Notes: generated by a model not told the origin, from the letters alone. Shown: positions 28,310 through 37,769, counted from the first letter of the stretch. The stretch is DNA of 64,000 bases from Paenibacillus turicensis (GCF_017873435.1 NZ_JAGGKG010000005.1:124001-188000); one strand, 5' to 3'. Numbers and translations: made by a program.

Positions 28310-30538
28310 ATGCTAGATTACATTGATACTAGACAAGGCACCAACAGTAAATATACATTTTCAAATGGCAACACATTACCCGTTACAGCAGTTCCGTTTG
28401 GCATGAATCATTTTGTAGTCCAAAGCAGTGACGAGGGAAGTTGGTTTTTTAATCCCTATGATCGGGTTTTTCAAGGGGTACGTCTAAGTCATCAGCCAAG
28501 TCCATGGATGGGAGATTTCTCTCATTTTGTGATGACCCCCATTGCAGACGACAAAATTAAAGGCTCTCTCTTTTCTTGTCAAAGCTCTTATCGCCCTGAG
28601 GAAGCAATTTTCAAACCACATTACGTTAAGGTGAAGCAGCAACGATATAATATTGTCACAGAGCTTGTCCCTTCTACTTATGGTGCTGCATTACAGATCA
28701 AATACAATTCAAGGCAGCAAGCAGGATTTGTATTAAATATTAAAAATCGTAGTGAATTTCATATCGATGCTACAGGGCGTCGGGTCACAGGTTATGTTAG
28801 TAATTTCTCAGGCTGTCATGATGATCAATTTAAGATGTATGTCGTGATGCAATTTAGTAAGGAGATCGATTTAGATAGCTCTGGTTACTATGATGTGGAC
28901 GGACTGCTATGTAATGAACAGGACATCAGTGGGCTTGATCAGCATGTTGTTATCCGATTTAAAGATTGCGAACAAGACCTACTAGAGGTGAAGCTGGCTA
29001 CGTCTTTTATTAGCTTAGAGCAAGCAGAGCTTAATTATAGCCGGGAGGCAAATGTCACCTTTGATACGTTTAAAGACCAAGCGGCTAACAACTGGAATCA
29101 TTATTTAAATAAAATAAAAGTAACGCATTCAAATGAGCAATATATACGAACCTTTTACAATTGTTTGTACCGAATGTTCCTATTTCCACAAAAGTTTTAT
29201 GAGCTAGACGATCAGATGCAACCTATTCATTATAATACAACAGCAAAAGCCGTTAAAAAGGGAGTATTATACACAAACAATGGATTTTGGGATACATATA
29301 AGACGGTATATCCGCTGTATTCCATCATCGCGCCAAAAGAATATGAGAAAATGCTAGAAGGATATTTGAACAGTTACCTTGAAACAGGATTTTTGCCAAA
29401 ATGGTTATCGCCAGATGAACGTGGTATTATGCCAGGCACACTCATAGACGCAGTGATAGCCGACGCGGCATCCAAAGGGATCGGAATGAAGCTCATGCCC
29501 CAATTGCTAACAGCTATGTTAACGGGAGCAACAACGCAAAGTGAGCAAGATTGCTACGGTAGACGAGGTACTTTAGATTATATTAAATATGGTTATGTTC
29601 CAAACCACTATCATGAAAGCGTTAATCATACGCTTGACTACGCATATAGCGACTATTGTATTAGTGTTGTAGCGGAAGTGCTGGGCAATGAACAAGTGAC
29701 AGAGCATTATCGTAAAAGTGCCCTCAATTACCGTAACATCTTTGATCCAAATACCGGTTTTATGCGGGCAAAGGATAGTCAAGGTAAATTCCGTTCAGAT
29801 TTTAACCATTTTACATGGGGCGAGGATTATGCTGAAGGTAGTGCGTGGCAAAATAGTTTTGCGGTCTTTCATGATTTTGGAGGATTAGTTCAGGCTTACG
29901 GTTCGCAGGAGCAGTTTTTTCAAAAGATCACTGACCTGTGCAATACACCTCCCCACTATGATGTGTTAGGTTACGGCTTTGAAATTCATGAGATGAGCGA
30001 AATGGCAGCTGTTGATTTTGGTCAAGTGGCTATCTCGAACCAGCCAAGCTTCCATATTCCTTATTTATTTAATTACGTAGGGCAACCTGCGTCCACGCAA
30101 ATTGTCGTCAAGCAAATCATGACTCATTTATTTCATAATGGGTTTAGTGGTTACCCTGGTGATGAGGACAATGGCAGCATGTCGGGTTGGTATGTGTTTA
30201 GCGCGATGGGCTTTTATCCAGTCTGCCCTGGAAGTAAAGAGTATGTGCTTGGTATTCCGTTATTCGATAGCATTACGATTGAGCTACCAAACGGCAAGGA
30301 AATGTATATTAGTACCGATAATAACAATCCTCAATCTAACTTTGTTAGTAAGCTCACTTTAAATGGGGAGCAATATAATAAGTTGTTTATTACGCATGAT
30401 GATATTATAGAAGGTAAATCATTAAACTTCACGCTGGGGCTTGCACCCACCTATCGAAGCTATAAAGAGGAAGATCTTCCGTTTTCGATCTCAAAGAAAA
30501 AGAAAAGTACGATTGAAGATAACATAGTATTGAGCTAA
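28310..30538 (+). CDS. Glycoside hydrolase family 92 alpha-mannosidase, cytoplasmic
   Basis: A 742-residue GH92 exo-alpha-mannosidase, a calcium-dependent inverting enzyme family. Family landmarks are the N-terminal YIDTRQGTNS...NGNTLPVTAVPFGM, SHQPSPWMGDFSHFVMTP, the NGFWDTYKTVYPLYSIIAP segment and the C-terminal GYPGDEDNGSMSGWYVFSAM followed by YPVCPGS. No signal peptide is present, so it should act in the cytoplasm on mannosides brought in by the ABC importer, unlike many secreted GH92 enzymes. Start ATG 28310 with TTGGAGG upstream; an open frame overlapping the regulator gene upstream is not used. A strong terminator follows. Linkage specificity cannot be read from sequence. Confidence 0.92.
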   Translation: MLDYIDTRQGTNSKYTFSNGNTLPVTAVPFGMNHFVVQSSDEGSWFFNPYDRVFQGVRLSHQPSPWMGDFSHFVMTPIADDKIKGSLFSCQSSYRPEEAIFKPHYVKVKQQRYNIVTELVPSTYGAALQIKYNSRQQAGFVLNIKNRSEFHIDATGRRVTGYVSNFSGCHDDQFKMYVVMQFSKEIDLDSSGYYDVDGLLCNEQDISGLDQHVVIRFKDCEQDLLEVKLATSFISLEQAELNYSREANVTFDTFKDQAANNWNHYLNKIKVTHSNEQYIRTFYNCLYRMFLFPQKFYELDDQMQPIHYNTTAKAVKKGVLYTNNGFWDTYKTVYPLYSIIAPKEYEKMLEGYLNSYLETGFLPKWLSPDERGIMPGTLIDAVIADAASKGIGMKLMPQLLTAMLTGATTQSEQDCYGRRGTLDYIKYGYVPNHYHESVNHTLDYAYSDYCISVVAEVLGNEQVTEHYRKSALNYRNIFDPNTGFMRAKDSQGKFRSDFNHFTWGEDYAEGSAWQNSFAVFHDFGGLVQAYGSQEQFFQKITDLCNTPPHYDVLGYGFEIHEMSEMAAVDFGQVAISNQPSFHIPYLFNYVGQPASTQIVVKQIMTHLFHNGFSGYPGDEDNGSMSGWYVFSAMGFYPVCPGSKEYVLGIPLFDSITIELPNGKEMYISTDNNNPQSNFVSKLTLNGEQYNKLFITHDDIIEGKSLNFTLGLAPTYRSYKEEDLPFSISKKKKSTIEDNIVLS

Positions 30539-30585
30539 GTTATTTATTTAAAATGAAATGTATTTAGAATGAATGAGTGAGAACA

Positions 30586-30632
30586 AAAAGGATAGTGAAA
30601 ATAGGTTAATTCCTATTTCACTATCCTTTTTT
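30586..30632 (+). terminator. Terminator after the GH92 gene
   Basis: Stem AAAAAGGATAGTGAAAATAGG / CCTATTTCACTATCCTTTTTT with one bulged A, followed by a T run, 47 bases after the stop. Confidence 0.9.
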
Positions 30633-30679
30633 ATGCCTTCCTCAACTATATTTTTGGCACACCAAATTACAAATACATA

Positions 30680-30844
30680 CTAGGGCGTGTCTGAAAACTC
30701 ACTCAGGGTCATCTATTCCCGCCTTTTCGCCTCCTACTGCGTTACTTTTCCTTGACTTACCCCGGTAAGCCTGCGAAAAAGTGCCTTGTATGAAGCGAAA
30801 ATTCGCCAATATCTACTCCCTGCTGACTTTTAGACACGCCCTAG
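30680..30844. mobile_element. 165-bp MITE-like palindromic element
   Basis: Both ends are CTAGGGCGTGTCT and its exact inverted copy, and imperfect inverted symmetry continues inward for the whole length to a centre near CTTACCCCGGTAAG (about 30762). It contains no ORF. Size, perfect 13-bp ends and full palindromy fit a miniature inverted-repeat element. It lies in the 397-bp gap between the GH92 gene and a tyrosine recombinase gene. A target duplication cannot be separated from the palindromic CTAG ends. Confidence 0.75.
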
Positions 30845-30935
30845 CCTGTTTATCTAAAAAAACGTTTTTTTCAATTGTGATGTTACTCAATGTATGTTAA
30901 TGTATTATTAAGTAACATGTCGGGAGGGATATTTT

Positions 30936-31499
30936 GTGCAATATGTAAATCCGATTCGAGATATTGAAACGATACAAGCCATGAAGCAAGTACTGAGAAA
31001 GCAATCACTCAGAGATGTGTTGCTGTTTGTACTCGGAATCAACACTGGAATTGGTCTTCTTGATATGCTGAACCTAACGATACAAGACGTCTGGGATGGT
31101 CAGCAGCCAAAGCAGTTCCTTTACTTAAAGGATGCACACGCTGGGGAAGAGAAGGCGTATTATTTAAATAGCAAAATCCGGCAAATCCTGATTGAGTATT
31201 TATCTAGCGAGGACTGGAGCGAAGATGATTATTTATTTAAATCGAAAAAGGATCGTCGCCCCATCACCCGTCAACAGGCATACCGTATTATTAACCATTC
31301 GGCAAGGGAGGTAGGAATTACAGAAAAGATTGGCACGCATACGCTTCGCAAAACATTTGGCTATCATGCGTACCAAAGAGGTATTGCCATTTCAATTATT
31401 AAATCCGTTTTGAATCACCACTCCACTTCGGAAACCTTGAAGTATTTAGGAATTGACAAGAATGCAGATTTGCCTATTAAAGTAGATGTGAATTTATAA
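30936..31499 (+). CDS. Small tyrosine recombinase-like protein, catalytic Arg I replaced
   Basis: A 187-residue protein consisting of the catalytic domain of a phage-type integrase. HTLRKTFGYH (HxxR), LNHHSTSETLKYLGI (second histidine and nucleophilic tyrosine) and a beta-hairpin lysine region are present. The first catalytic arginine, expected in the NTGxRxxDLL motif, is glycine at residue 40 (NTGIGLLDML; codon GGT, one base from CGT). The family normally needs this arginine, so cleavage activity may be lost. Start is GTG 30936 with GGGAGGG upstream. No other phage genes are near. An imperfect inverted repeat GTTACT...AGTAAC precedes it at about 30880-30915. Confidence 0.85.
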   Translation: MQYVNPIRDIETIQAMKQVLRKQSLRDVLLFVLGINTGIGLLDMLNLTIQDVWDGQQPKQFLYLKDAHAGEEKAYYLNSKIRQILIEYLSSEDWSEDDYLFKSKKDRRPITRQQAYRIINHSAREVGITEKIGTHTLRKTFGYHAYQRGIAISIIKSVLNHHSTSETLKYLGIDKNADLPIKVDVNL

Positions 31500-31502
31500 A
31501 AA

Positions 31503-31532
31503 AATACCCTCCTAATTAAATTGGAGAGTATT
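31503..31532. terminator. Terminator between recombinase and UspA-like genes
   Basis: Inverted repeat AATACCCTCC / GGAGAGTATT with A/T runs on both sides, between convergent genes. Confidence 0.65.
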
Positions 31533-31559
31533 AAATACATTCTATATATGTGGTCCTAA

Positions 31560-32246
31560 TTATTCATCGGTGTCTTCCAGACCCAATGCGGTATCAATTT
31601 CTACGTTTTTTAGTTCAGTGACGATTCCATCGTCAACCAGGACCTGCAAAGTTTCGGCATCCTTCATAAAACGGAAAATTCCATTATCAAAATCCGTATC
31701 AACTTCTTTAAAGAAGATGCCTTCAAATTCCGTATCCTTTTCATGATTAAAGCTTAATCTATAATGCTGATCTTCCTTAATCAAGTAAGCACGTGTTCCA
31801 TTTCTGTACATCCCTTCGCCATCACGAATATAGCGGGAGACCGAAATGATGTGCAGATCAACAAAAGGAATTTCACGCACCAAAGCATTAACAATGGAGC
31901 CTTTAGTAATTTGCTCCCATCGACTTTGTGCCGTCTGACCTAAAATAATTTGCGTAATATCTTTTTCTCTAGCAACTTCAGCAATAATTTTTGTGACAGG
32001 ACGACTTTCATTATCTTTCATAATAAATTGTGCTGTACTGTGAGAGTTTGCATATTCTTTCCATTTTTCGATATAAAATATTTTCTCGGCATCCAGCTCG
32101 TCAAAGGGCTTGGGATCAATCGTTAAAATGTAAAGGGGAGCCTTCATCATATTCGCAATTTTACAACCGCGTTTGATTAGTCTTTCGCCGTTAGGTCCAT
32201 AATAAACGCAGACAAGAATACTTTCATTCATCATTGTAATATCCAT
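31560..32246 (-). CDS. UspA/KdpD-like universal stress domain protein
   Basis: A 228-residue soluble protein. Residues 8-150 form a universal stress fold of the KdpD subtype: ILVCVYYGPNGERLIKRG at the start and IILGQTAQSRWEQITKGSIV, the nucleotide-loop region. The C-terminal 80 acidic residues are unassigned. It is divergent from the Mrp operon across 124 bases. UspA-like genes next to mrp clusters are known in Bacillus relatives, so a link with ion homeostasis is possible but unproven. Confidence 0.8.
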   Translation of the reverse strand: MDITMMNESILVCVYYGPNGERLIKRGCKIANMMKAPLYILTIDPKPFDELDAEKIFYIEKWKEYANSHSTAQFIMKDNESRPVTKIIAEVAREKDITQIILGQTAQSRWEQITKGSIVNALVREIPFVDLHIISVSRYIRDGEGMYRNGTRAYLIKEDQHYRLSFNHEKDTEFEGIFFKEVDTDFDNGIFRFMKDAETLQVLVDDGIVTELKNVEIDTALGLEDTDE

Positions 32247-32370
32247 TTTTTAATACTTCACCTCAGGGTTAAATAGTAGATCGTTAAATTAAACTACGTA
32301 AGACTATAATTGAAGTTTCATAAAGAGTCAACAACAGGACAACATTATTGTAAAGTAAGGAGGAGGTCGC

Positions 32371-34782
32371 TTGGCTATATTTTTTATTTTCATTTTTCTT
32401 CCATTTTTAAGCGCCATACTTGTACCATTTTTGTATAAATATCTCAATCGCCTTGTACATACAGGGTGGTTCGTATTACTCGCCCCCTTATTCATATTGA
32501 TCTATTTACTTCAATATATACCTTCGATTGCGGCGGGTGAAACGTACCAATATACTTTATCCTGGATTCCGACTCTTGGTATTAATATCGTTACTTATGT
32601 GGATGGATTAAGCTTACTGTTTGGTTTACTCATTTCAGGTGTTGGGGTACTAGTTATTATTTACTCCATTTTTTATATGTCTAAAACCCGTGAGGCACTT
32701 CATCAGTTTTATGTCTATTTGCTTCTATTTATGGGAGCAATGCTGGGACTCGTATTCTCTGATCACCTTCTAGTTTTATATGGATTCTGGGAGTTAACGA
32801 GTGTGTCCTCTTTCTTATTAATTGCGTATTGGTATGAGCGTAAGAGCTCGCGTCAGGGTGCCTTAAAAGCCATGCTCATTACTGTAATTGGCGGATTCGG
32901 TATGCTTGCCGGATTTATAATGCTAATTATGATGGCTGATACTTACAGCATTCGGGAAATCATTGCCCAAGTGGACGTGATTCAGAATCATGCTTTATTT
33001 ATTCCTGCTATGCTGTGTATCCTGCTGGGAGCTTTTACGAAATCTGCACAATTTCCGTTTGGCATCTGGTTACCTGATGCGATGGAAGCACCCACGCCGG
33101 TTAGTGCCTACCTGCACTCTGCGACGATGGTGAAAGCAGGTATTTATTTAGTTGCTCGCACAACCCCGATCTTTGGGGGGAGCTCCGTATGGTTTTGGCT
33201 TGTAGCTGGTGTTGGTGTGATTACACTACTCTATGGCTCTTTATCTGCATTACGTCAAACCGATTTAAAGGCATTGCTTGCTTACTCAACGATTAGTCAA
33301 TTGGGCTTAATTATGAGCTTGCTTGGTGTAGGTTCACTTGCCGTGTATTTTGGTCCTGGCGAAAAGGGTAGTCTCTTTACTGTGGCGACCTTCGCTGCCT
33401 TGTTCCATCTATTTAATCATTCTACCTTTAAAGGAAGCTTGTTTATGGTCGTAGGAATTATTGACCATGAGACAGGAAAACGGGATATTCGTTATTTAAG
33501 TGGGTTAATGCAGGTGTTACCAGTGACATTTACCATTGCGATGGTTGGTGCCTTTTCAATGGCTGGATTACCGCCATTTAACGGTTTTCTAAGTAAAGAA
33601 ATGTTTTTTGCCGCAATGACAGAGCTAACGCATGTTAGCGCATTTGGTCTAGATCGTTTAGGTTTAATATTCCCTGTCATCGCTTGGATAGCCAGCGTAT
33701 TTACGTTTGTATACTGTATGATTTTTGTATTCAAAACGTTTGGTGGGAAATTCCACCCTGAGAAGTTAACGCGTAAAGTACATGAGGCTTCATTTGGTAT
33801 GTTATTTGCACCGATCGTGCTGTGCTTGTTTGTCGTGTTAACCTTCTTTTTCCCAAATGTACTTGGAAAGTACATTTTAATTCCTGCTTTAACCTCAGTT
33901 TTGCCAATGATGCCAATCTCTTCTACTGATCTAAAGATTAGCGCATGGCATGGCATAAATACTGAATTGCTGATGACGATTGGCGTAGTTGTGCTTGGTT
34001 TCCTACTATTTAGAACAGCAAAACGTTGGATTCGACTTTTCCGTAATTATCCACAAACGCTAACTTTAAATCATCTATTTAACAAAGCACTTCCTAGTAT
34101 GGAAAAGAGAGCTGCTTCGCTAACTAACCGTTATATGACAGGTTCATTAAGACATTATTTAAGCTATATTTTTTCTTTCTTTGTCATGTTGCTATTAGGC
34201 TCACTTCTATTGAACTACGGACTTAAATTCGATTTCTCTAACGATGCAAGCATTACATTATTTGATGCTGGACTTGTACTAGTGATGCTGATAGCAGCAT
34301 TAACAGTCTTACTTACGAATCATCGTGTAGTAGCGATCGTTGCTTTAGGGGCTGTTGGTTATATGGTGTCCATGTTTTTCGTTATCTTCAGAGCGCCTGA
34401 TTTAGCCTTAACACAAATGGTTGTAGAAACAGTAACTACCGTGCTTTTCCTACTCTGCTTCTATCATTTGCCAAAACTCAAAAAGGATATCGAGCGTATA
34501 CCGTTCAAGCTGAGTAATCTCATCATTTCAATTTCTGTTGGCTTAACCGTCACCTTGCTAGCTTTATCTGCGAATGGTCACAAATTGTTTGAGCCTATTA
34601 CAGCGTTCTTCGAAAGAGCCTATGAGCTAGCTGGTGCTAAAAATATAGTCAATGCAATCTTAGTTGATTTCCGTGGATTTGATACAATGCTTGAAATCTC
34701 TGTTCTAACGATTGCAGGATTGGGTGTATATGTTCTAATCCATCAACGCTCAAAAAGGAGGAAACAGGATGAAACCGAATAA
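32371..34782 (+). CDS. mrpA: Mrp Na+/H+ antiporter subunit A
   Basis: The large subunit of the seven-subunit Mrp cation/proton antiporter, homologous to complex I NuoL. The 803-residue protein is almost entirely hydrophobic, with about 20 helices. The proton-antiporter core contains YGFWELTSVSSFLLIAYWYE, SAQFPFGIWLPDAMEAPTPVSAYLHSATMVKAGIY (as a block around residues 230-265) and the MrpA-specific C-terminal part after about residue 600. The start is TTG at 32371, five bases after AAGGAGGAGG. The following six genes overlap or abut, forming one operon that should give Na+ extrusion and alkali or cholate tolerance. Confidence 0.95.
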   Translation: MAIFFIFIFLPFLSAILVPFLYKYLNRLVHTGWFVLLAPLFILIYLLQYIPSIAAGETYQYTLSWIPTLGINIVTYVDGLSLLFGLLISGVGVLVIIYSIFYMSKTREALHQFYVYLLLFMGAMLGLVFSDHLLVLYGFWELTSVSSFLLIAYWYERKSSRQGALKAMLITVIGGFGMLAGFIMLIMMADTYSIREIIAQVDVIQNHALFIPAMLCILLGAFTKSAQFPFGIWLPDAMEAPTPVSAYLHSATMVKAGIYLVARTTPIFGGSSVWFWLVAGVGVITLLYGSLSALRQTDLKALLAYSTISQLGLIMSLLGVGSLAVYFGPGEKGSLFTVATFAALFHLFNHSTFKGSLFMVVGIIDHETGKRDIRYLSGLMQVLPVTFTIAMVGAFSMAGLPPFNGFLSKEMFFAAMTELTHVSAFGLDRLGLIFPVIAWIASVFTFVYCMIFVFKTFGGKFHPEKLTRKVHEASFGMLFAPIVLCLFVVLTFFFPNVLGKYILIPALTSVLPMMPISSTDLKISAWHGINTELLMTIGVVVLGFLLFRTAKRWIRLFRNYPQTLTLNHLFNKALPSMEKRAASLTNRYMTGSLRHYLSYIFSFFVMLLLGSLLLNYGLKFDFSNDASITLFDAGLVLVMLIAALTVLLTNHRVVAIVALGAVGYMVSMFFVIFRAPDLALTQMVVETVTTVLFLLCFYHLPKLKKDIERIPFKLSNLIISISVGLTVTLLALSANGHKLFEPITAFFERAYELAGAKNIVNAILVDFRGFDTMLEISVLTIAGLGVYVLIHQRSKRRKQDETE

Positions 34783-35191
34783 TGTTATTTTACAAACGGT
34801 AACGCGTGTAGCCGTATTTATTATTTTCACCTTTTCCATCTATCTGTTTATGAGTGGTCACCATCAGCCCGGTGGTGGCTTCATCGGTGGATTGAGTACT
34901 GCGGCAGCAATTGTACTCCTTTACTTGTCCTTTGGAATTGAGAAGGTTCGGGAAAATATTCCTGTCGACTTCAAAAAGCTTGCTGCTGTTGGCGTATTTA
35001 TCGCCGTAGGTACAGGTCTTGTTAGTATCGTCTATGGTCAACCGTTTCTAACCCAAACGTTTGGGCATGTAAACTTACCGATTTTCGGAGATACAGAGCT
35101 TGCGTCAGCTATGGTGTTCGACACTGGAGTTGCTTTAGCGGTAATTGGTACTGCGGTAAATATTATTTTAAGTATAAGTGAGGACCGCTGA
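34769..35191 (+). CDS. mrpB: Mrp antiporter subunit B
   Basis: A 140-residue, four-helix subunit with the family motif GHHQPGGGFIGGLSTAAAIVLLY. It overlaps the end of mrpA by 14 bases, with AAAGGAGG upstream inside mrpA, which implies coupled translation. Confidence 0.94.
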   Translation: MKPNNVILQTVTRVAVFIIFTFSIYLFMSGHHQPGGGFIGGLSTAAAIVLLYLSFGIEKVRENIPVDFKKLAAVGVFIAVGTGLVSIVYGQPFLTQTFGHVNLPIFGDTELASAMVFDTGVALAVIGTAVNIILSISEDR

Positions 35192-35192
35192 T

Positions 35193-35531
35193 ATGGAGAC
35201 TCTAATTATTTTGTTGGTTGGCGTACTTGTATCAATCGGAACCTATTTGATTTTATCCAGACGGCTGCTACGAATTGTACTTGGAGCTTCTCTCATCAGC
35301 CACGCTGTTAACTTGTTGCTCATTACCTCTGGTGGTCTCAAGACAGGTTCAGCTCCCTTGCTGAGTGAGAGAACACAGCAATTTACGGATGCGATCCCAC
35401 AAGCCTTAATTCTGACGGCGATCGTAATCAACTTTGCGGTCACCGCATTAGTATTAGTTCTAGGTTATCGTGCTTATCAAAGCTTCGGGAGTGATGACAT
35501 GGAACAGTTAAGGGGAAATGAGTATGAATAA
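35193..35531 (+). CDS. mrpC: Mrp antiporter subunit C
   Basis: A 112-residue NuoK-like subunit with three helices (LIILLVGVLVSIGTYLILSR; VLGASLISHAVNLLLI; PQALILTAIVINFAVTALVL). ATG 35193, one base after the mrpB stop, is preferred to an overlapping GTG at 35178. Confidence 0.92.
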   Translation: METLIILLVGVLVSIGTYLILSRRLLRIVLGASLISHAVNLLLITSGGLKTGSAPLLSERTQQFTDAIPQALILTAIVINFAVTALVLVLGYRAYQSFGSDDMEQLRGNEYE

Positions 35532-36999
35532 TTTATTAATTGCTCCGGTCGTTATCCCTTTATTAGCGGGAATGGCCCTGATCATTTTTCAAAAAAGTAT
35601 TTATCTTCAACGCACGCTTAGTCTGATTGCGTTATGCTTAACTACTGTCGTTGCTGTAATGCTAGTCAGTCGCGTGAGTAATGGCGGGATTCAAGCCTTA
35701 CAGCTTGGCGGCTGGGAAGCGCCATTTGGGATTAGCTTTGTCGCTGATATGTTTAGCGCCTTGCTTCTACTTGCCACCTCCGTAGTTGCAATCGGTTGTT
35801 TACTTTATGCCTTTTCCTCTACAGAACGACGGCAAGAAAAGCTTTATTTTTATCCTTTGTTTTTATTTTTAATTACCGGCGTGAATGGTTCATTCTTAAC
35901 AGGGGATTTATTTAACTTATACGTATTTTTTGAAGTATTTTTAGTTGCTTCCTATATCATGATCACTTTAGGTGGCAGTCAAAAGCAGCTTCGAGAGTCA
36001 CTAAAATATATTTTTACAAACATTATCTCATCTGCCTTTTTCCTGATGGGCGTAGCTTATCTATATTCCATCACAGGCACACTAAATCTGGCACATCTAT
36101 CGCTACGTATCGCAGAGGTCGGTCAGGATGGGTTAATTACGACAGTGGCACTATTATTCCTAATTGTGTTTGCACTAAAAGCGGGCCTTCTGCTTTTCTT
36201 CTGGCTACCCGGCTCCTATAGCGTACCTCCTACTGCGGTTTCCGCTGTTTTTGCTGCCTTATTGACCAAGGTAGGGATCTATGCGATTTTTCGGATGTTT
36301 ACTCTCATTTTTTATCATGAACCACAAATCACACATCTGACTATCGGTATTTTAGCAGCTGCCACGATGATTTTGGGGGCCATTGGGGCGATTGGCTATT
36401 GGGATCTACGGAACATCCTTACCTATAATGTGGTCATTAGTGTTGGATTTATTATGGTTGGTTTTGTAGCCTTTACCACAAATGGTACGATGGGCTCCAT
36501 CTATTATTTACTTCACGATATGGTAATCAAGGCTCTTGTATTTCTAATCGGTGGCACAATTATTCATCTCACAGGCACTAGCCGCTTGAAGGAGATTGGT
36601 GGTTTAATTCGTCTAAAGCCGATGCTTGGCTGGATGTTTTTAATTGCTGCTTTATCTATGGTAGGTATTCCACCTCTGAGCGGTTTTCTGGGTAAAGTAT
36701 TTATAACACGTGGCGCTTTTGAATCTGGTTATTTCTGGCTTGGTGCGATTGGCTTAGTCGCCAGCTTAGGCATCCTCTATTCGATGATTAAGCTGTTTAT
36801 GAATGCGTTCTGGGGCGATAAAATGCTGAATGAAGATGAGTTAAAGGGCAATGCTAAAGGCTTATTGTTCCCCATTATCTTCTTAACCTGTGTAAGTCTA
36901 GCTTTAGGCCTTGGTGCTGAAGGAATCGCAGACCATGTCGCTCAAGCTGCCAATGAGTTGCTTAATCCTAGTCTATACATTAACGCAGTGTTTAAGTAA
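35518..36999 (+). CDS. mrpD: Mrp antiporter subunit D
   Basis: A 493-residue NuoN/NuoL-like antiporter subunit with about 14 helices. The conserved LFNLYVFFEVFLVASYIMI, KAGLLLFFWLPGSYSVPPTA and PLSGFLGKVF stretches are present. It overlaps mrpC by 14 bases. A second ATG at 35524 is better spaced from AAGGGG, so the true start may be two codons later. Confidence 0.94.
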   Translation: MSMNNLLIAPVVIPLLAGMALIIFQKSIYLQRTLSLIALCLTTVVAVMLVSRVSNGGIQALQLGGWEAPFGISFVADMFSALLLLATSVVAIGCLLYAFSSTERRQEKLYFYPLFLFLITGVNGSFLTGDLFNLYVFFEVFLVASYIMITLGGSQKQLRESLKYIFTNIISSAFFLMGVAYLYSITGTLNLAHLSLRIAEVGQDGLITTVALLFLIVFALKAGLLLFFWLPGSYSVPPTAVSAVFAALLTKVGIYAIFRMFTLIFYHEPQITHLTIGILAAATMILGAIGAIGYWDLRNILTYNVVISVGFIMVGFVAFTTNGTMGSIYYLLHDMVIKALVFLIGGTIIHLTGTSRLKEIGGLIRLKPMLGWMFLIAALSMVGIPPLSGFLGKVFITRGAFESGYFWLGAIGLVASLGILYSMIKLFMNAFWGDKMLNEDELKGNAKGLLFPIIFLTCVSLALGLGAEGIADHVAQAANELLNPSLYINAVFK

Positions 37000-37011
37000 A
37001 GGAGGGATACG

Positions 37012-37491
37012 ATGCCCATTCAAGTACTTCTTAATATATTTATTGCTTGCTTGTGGATGTTTCTACAAGACGATGTCAGCATTATAAATTTTATTAGCGG
37101 TTATTTTGTAGGTTTGTTCATTTTATTATGTACTCGACGATTTTTTAAGGATCGCTTTTATATATTTACGCTTGCTGCAATTGGTAAGCTATTCATCATC
37201 TTCATTCATGAGTTAATTACCTCCTCCATGATGGTGATGAAGCATGTACTAAGACCTAAGGTTGATGTCACACCAGGAATTTTCAAGGCTGAAACGGATT
37301 TAGAGGGAAGCTTAGAGGTAACATTACTCTCCTTGCTAATTTGTTTGACACCGGGCTCAGTTGTGATGGAGCTTACTCCCGATTCTAAGATCCTTTATAT
37401 TCATGGTCTAAATTTGCCTGAATCTAAGGACTCTGTCATTAAGTCAATCTCTGTATTTGAAAAAGCGATAAAGGATGTGACGCGAAAATGA
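37012..37491 (+). CDS. mrpE: Mrp antiporter subunit E
   Basis: A 159-residue subunit with two to three N-terminal helices and a cytoplasmic tail. The LLICLTPGSVVMELTPDSK region is characteristic. Start ATG with AAAGGAGGG six bases upstream, 12 bases after mrpD. Confidence 0.93.
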   Translation: MPIQVLLNIFIACLWMFLQDDVSIINFISGYFVGLFILLCTRRFFKDRFYIFTLAAIGKLFIIFIHELITSSMMVMKHVLRPKVDVTPGIFKAETDLEGSLEVTLLSLLICLTPGSVVMELTPDSKILYIHGLNLPESKDSVIKSISVFEKAIKDVTRK

Positions 37492-37769
37492 TATTTGAAA
37501 CTATATTACGTATCGCTTTAGGTATATTGATGCTCTCCATCCTTGCGAACATGTACAGGGTGGTGAAGGGGCCTTCTGGTGCGGATCGTGTGCAAGCCCT
37601 TGACTCCATCGGCATCAATTTAATTGCTAGCATCGCTGCCTATTCTGTATTATTTCATACCCAAGCTTTCTTTGACCTTATATTGCTAATCGGAATTCTG
37701 TCATTTATCGGGACAATTGCCTTTGCAAGGTTTATCGAAAGGGGTGTTGTCATTGAGCGGAAGCGGTGA
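37488..37769 (+). CDS. mrpF: Mrp antiporter subunit F
   Basis: A 93-residue three-helix subunit with VVKGPSGADRVQALDSIGIN, the family signature. It starts in an ATGA overlap with the mrpE stop. Confidence 0.93.
   Translation: MIFETILRIALGILMLSILANMYRVVKGPSGADRVQALDSIGINLIASIAAYSVLFHTQAFFDLILLIGILSFIGTIAFARFIERGVVIERKR

Noticed and set aside
30680..31499. Prophage or integrative element seeded by the tyrosine recombinase
   Set aside because: No structural, replication, excisionase or conjugation genes surround it, no attachment repeats were found at the borders, and the protein lacks an expected catalytic arginine.
33492..33956. 154-residue antisense ORF inside mrpA
   Set aside because: Antisense to a strongly conserved membrane gene, with no ribosome site or family resemblance; produced by codon bias of mrpA.
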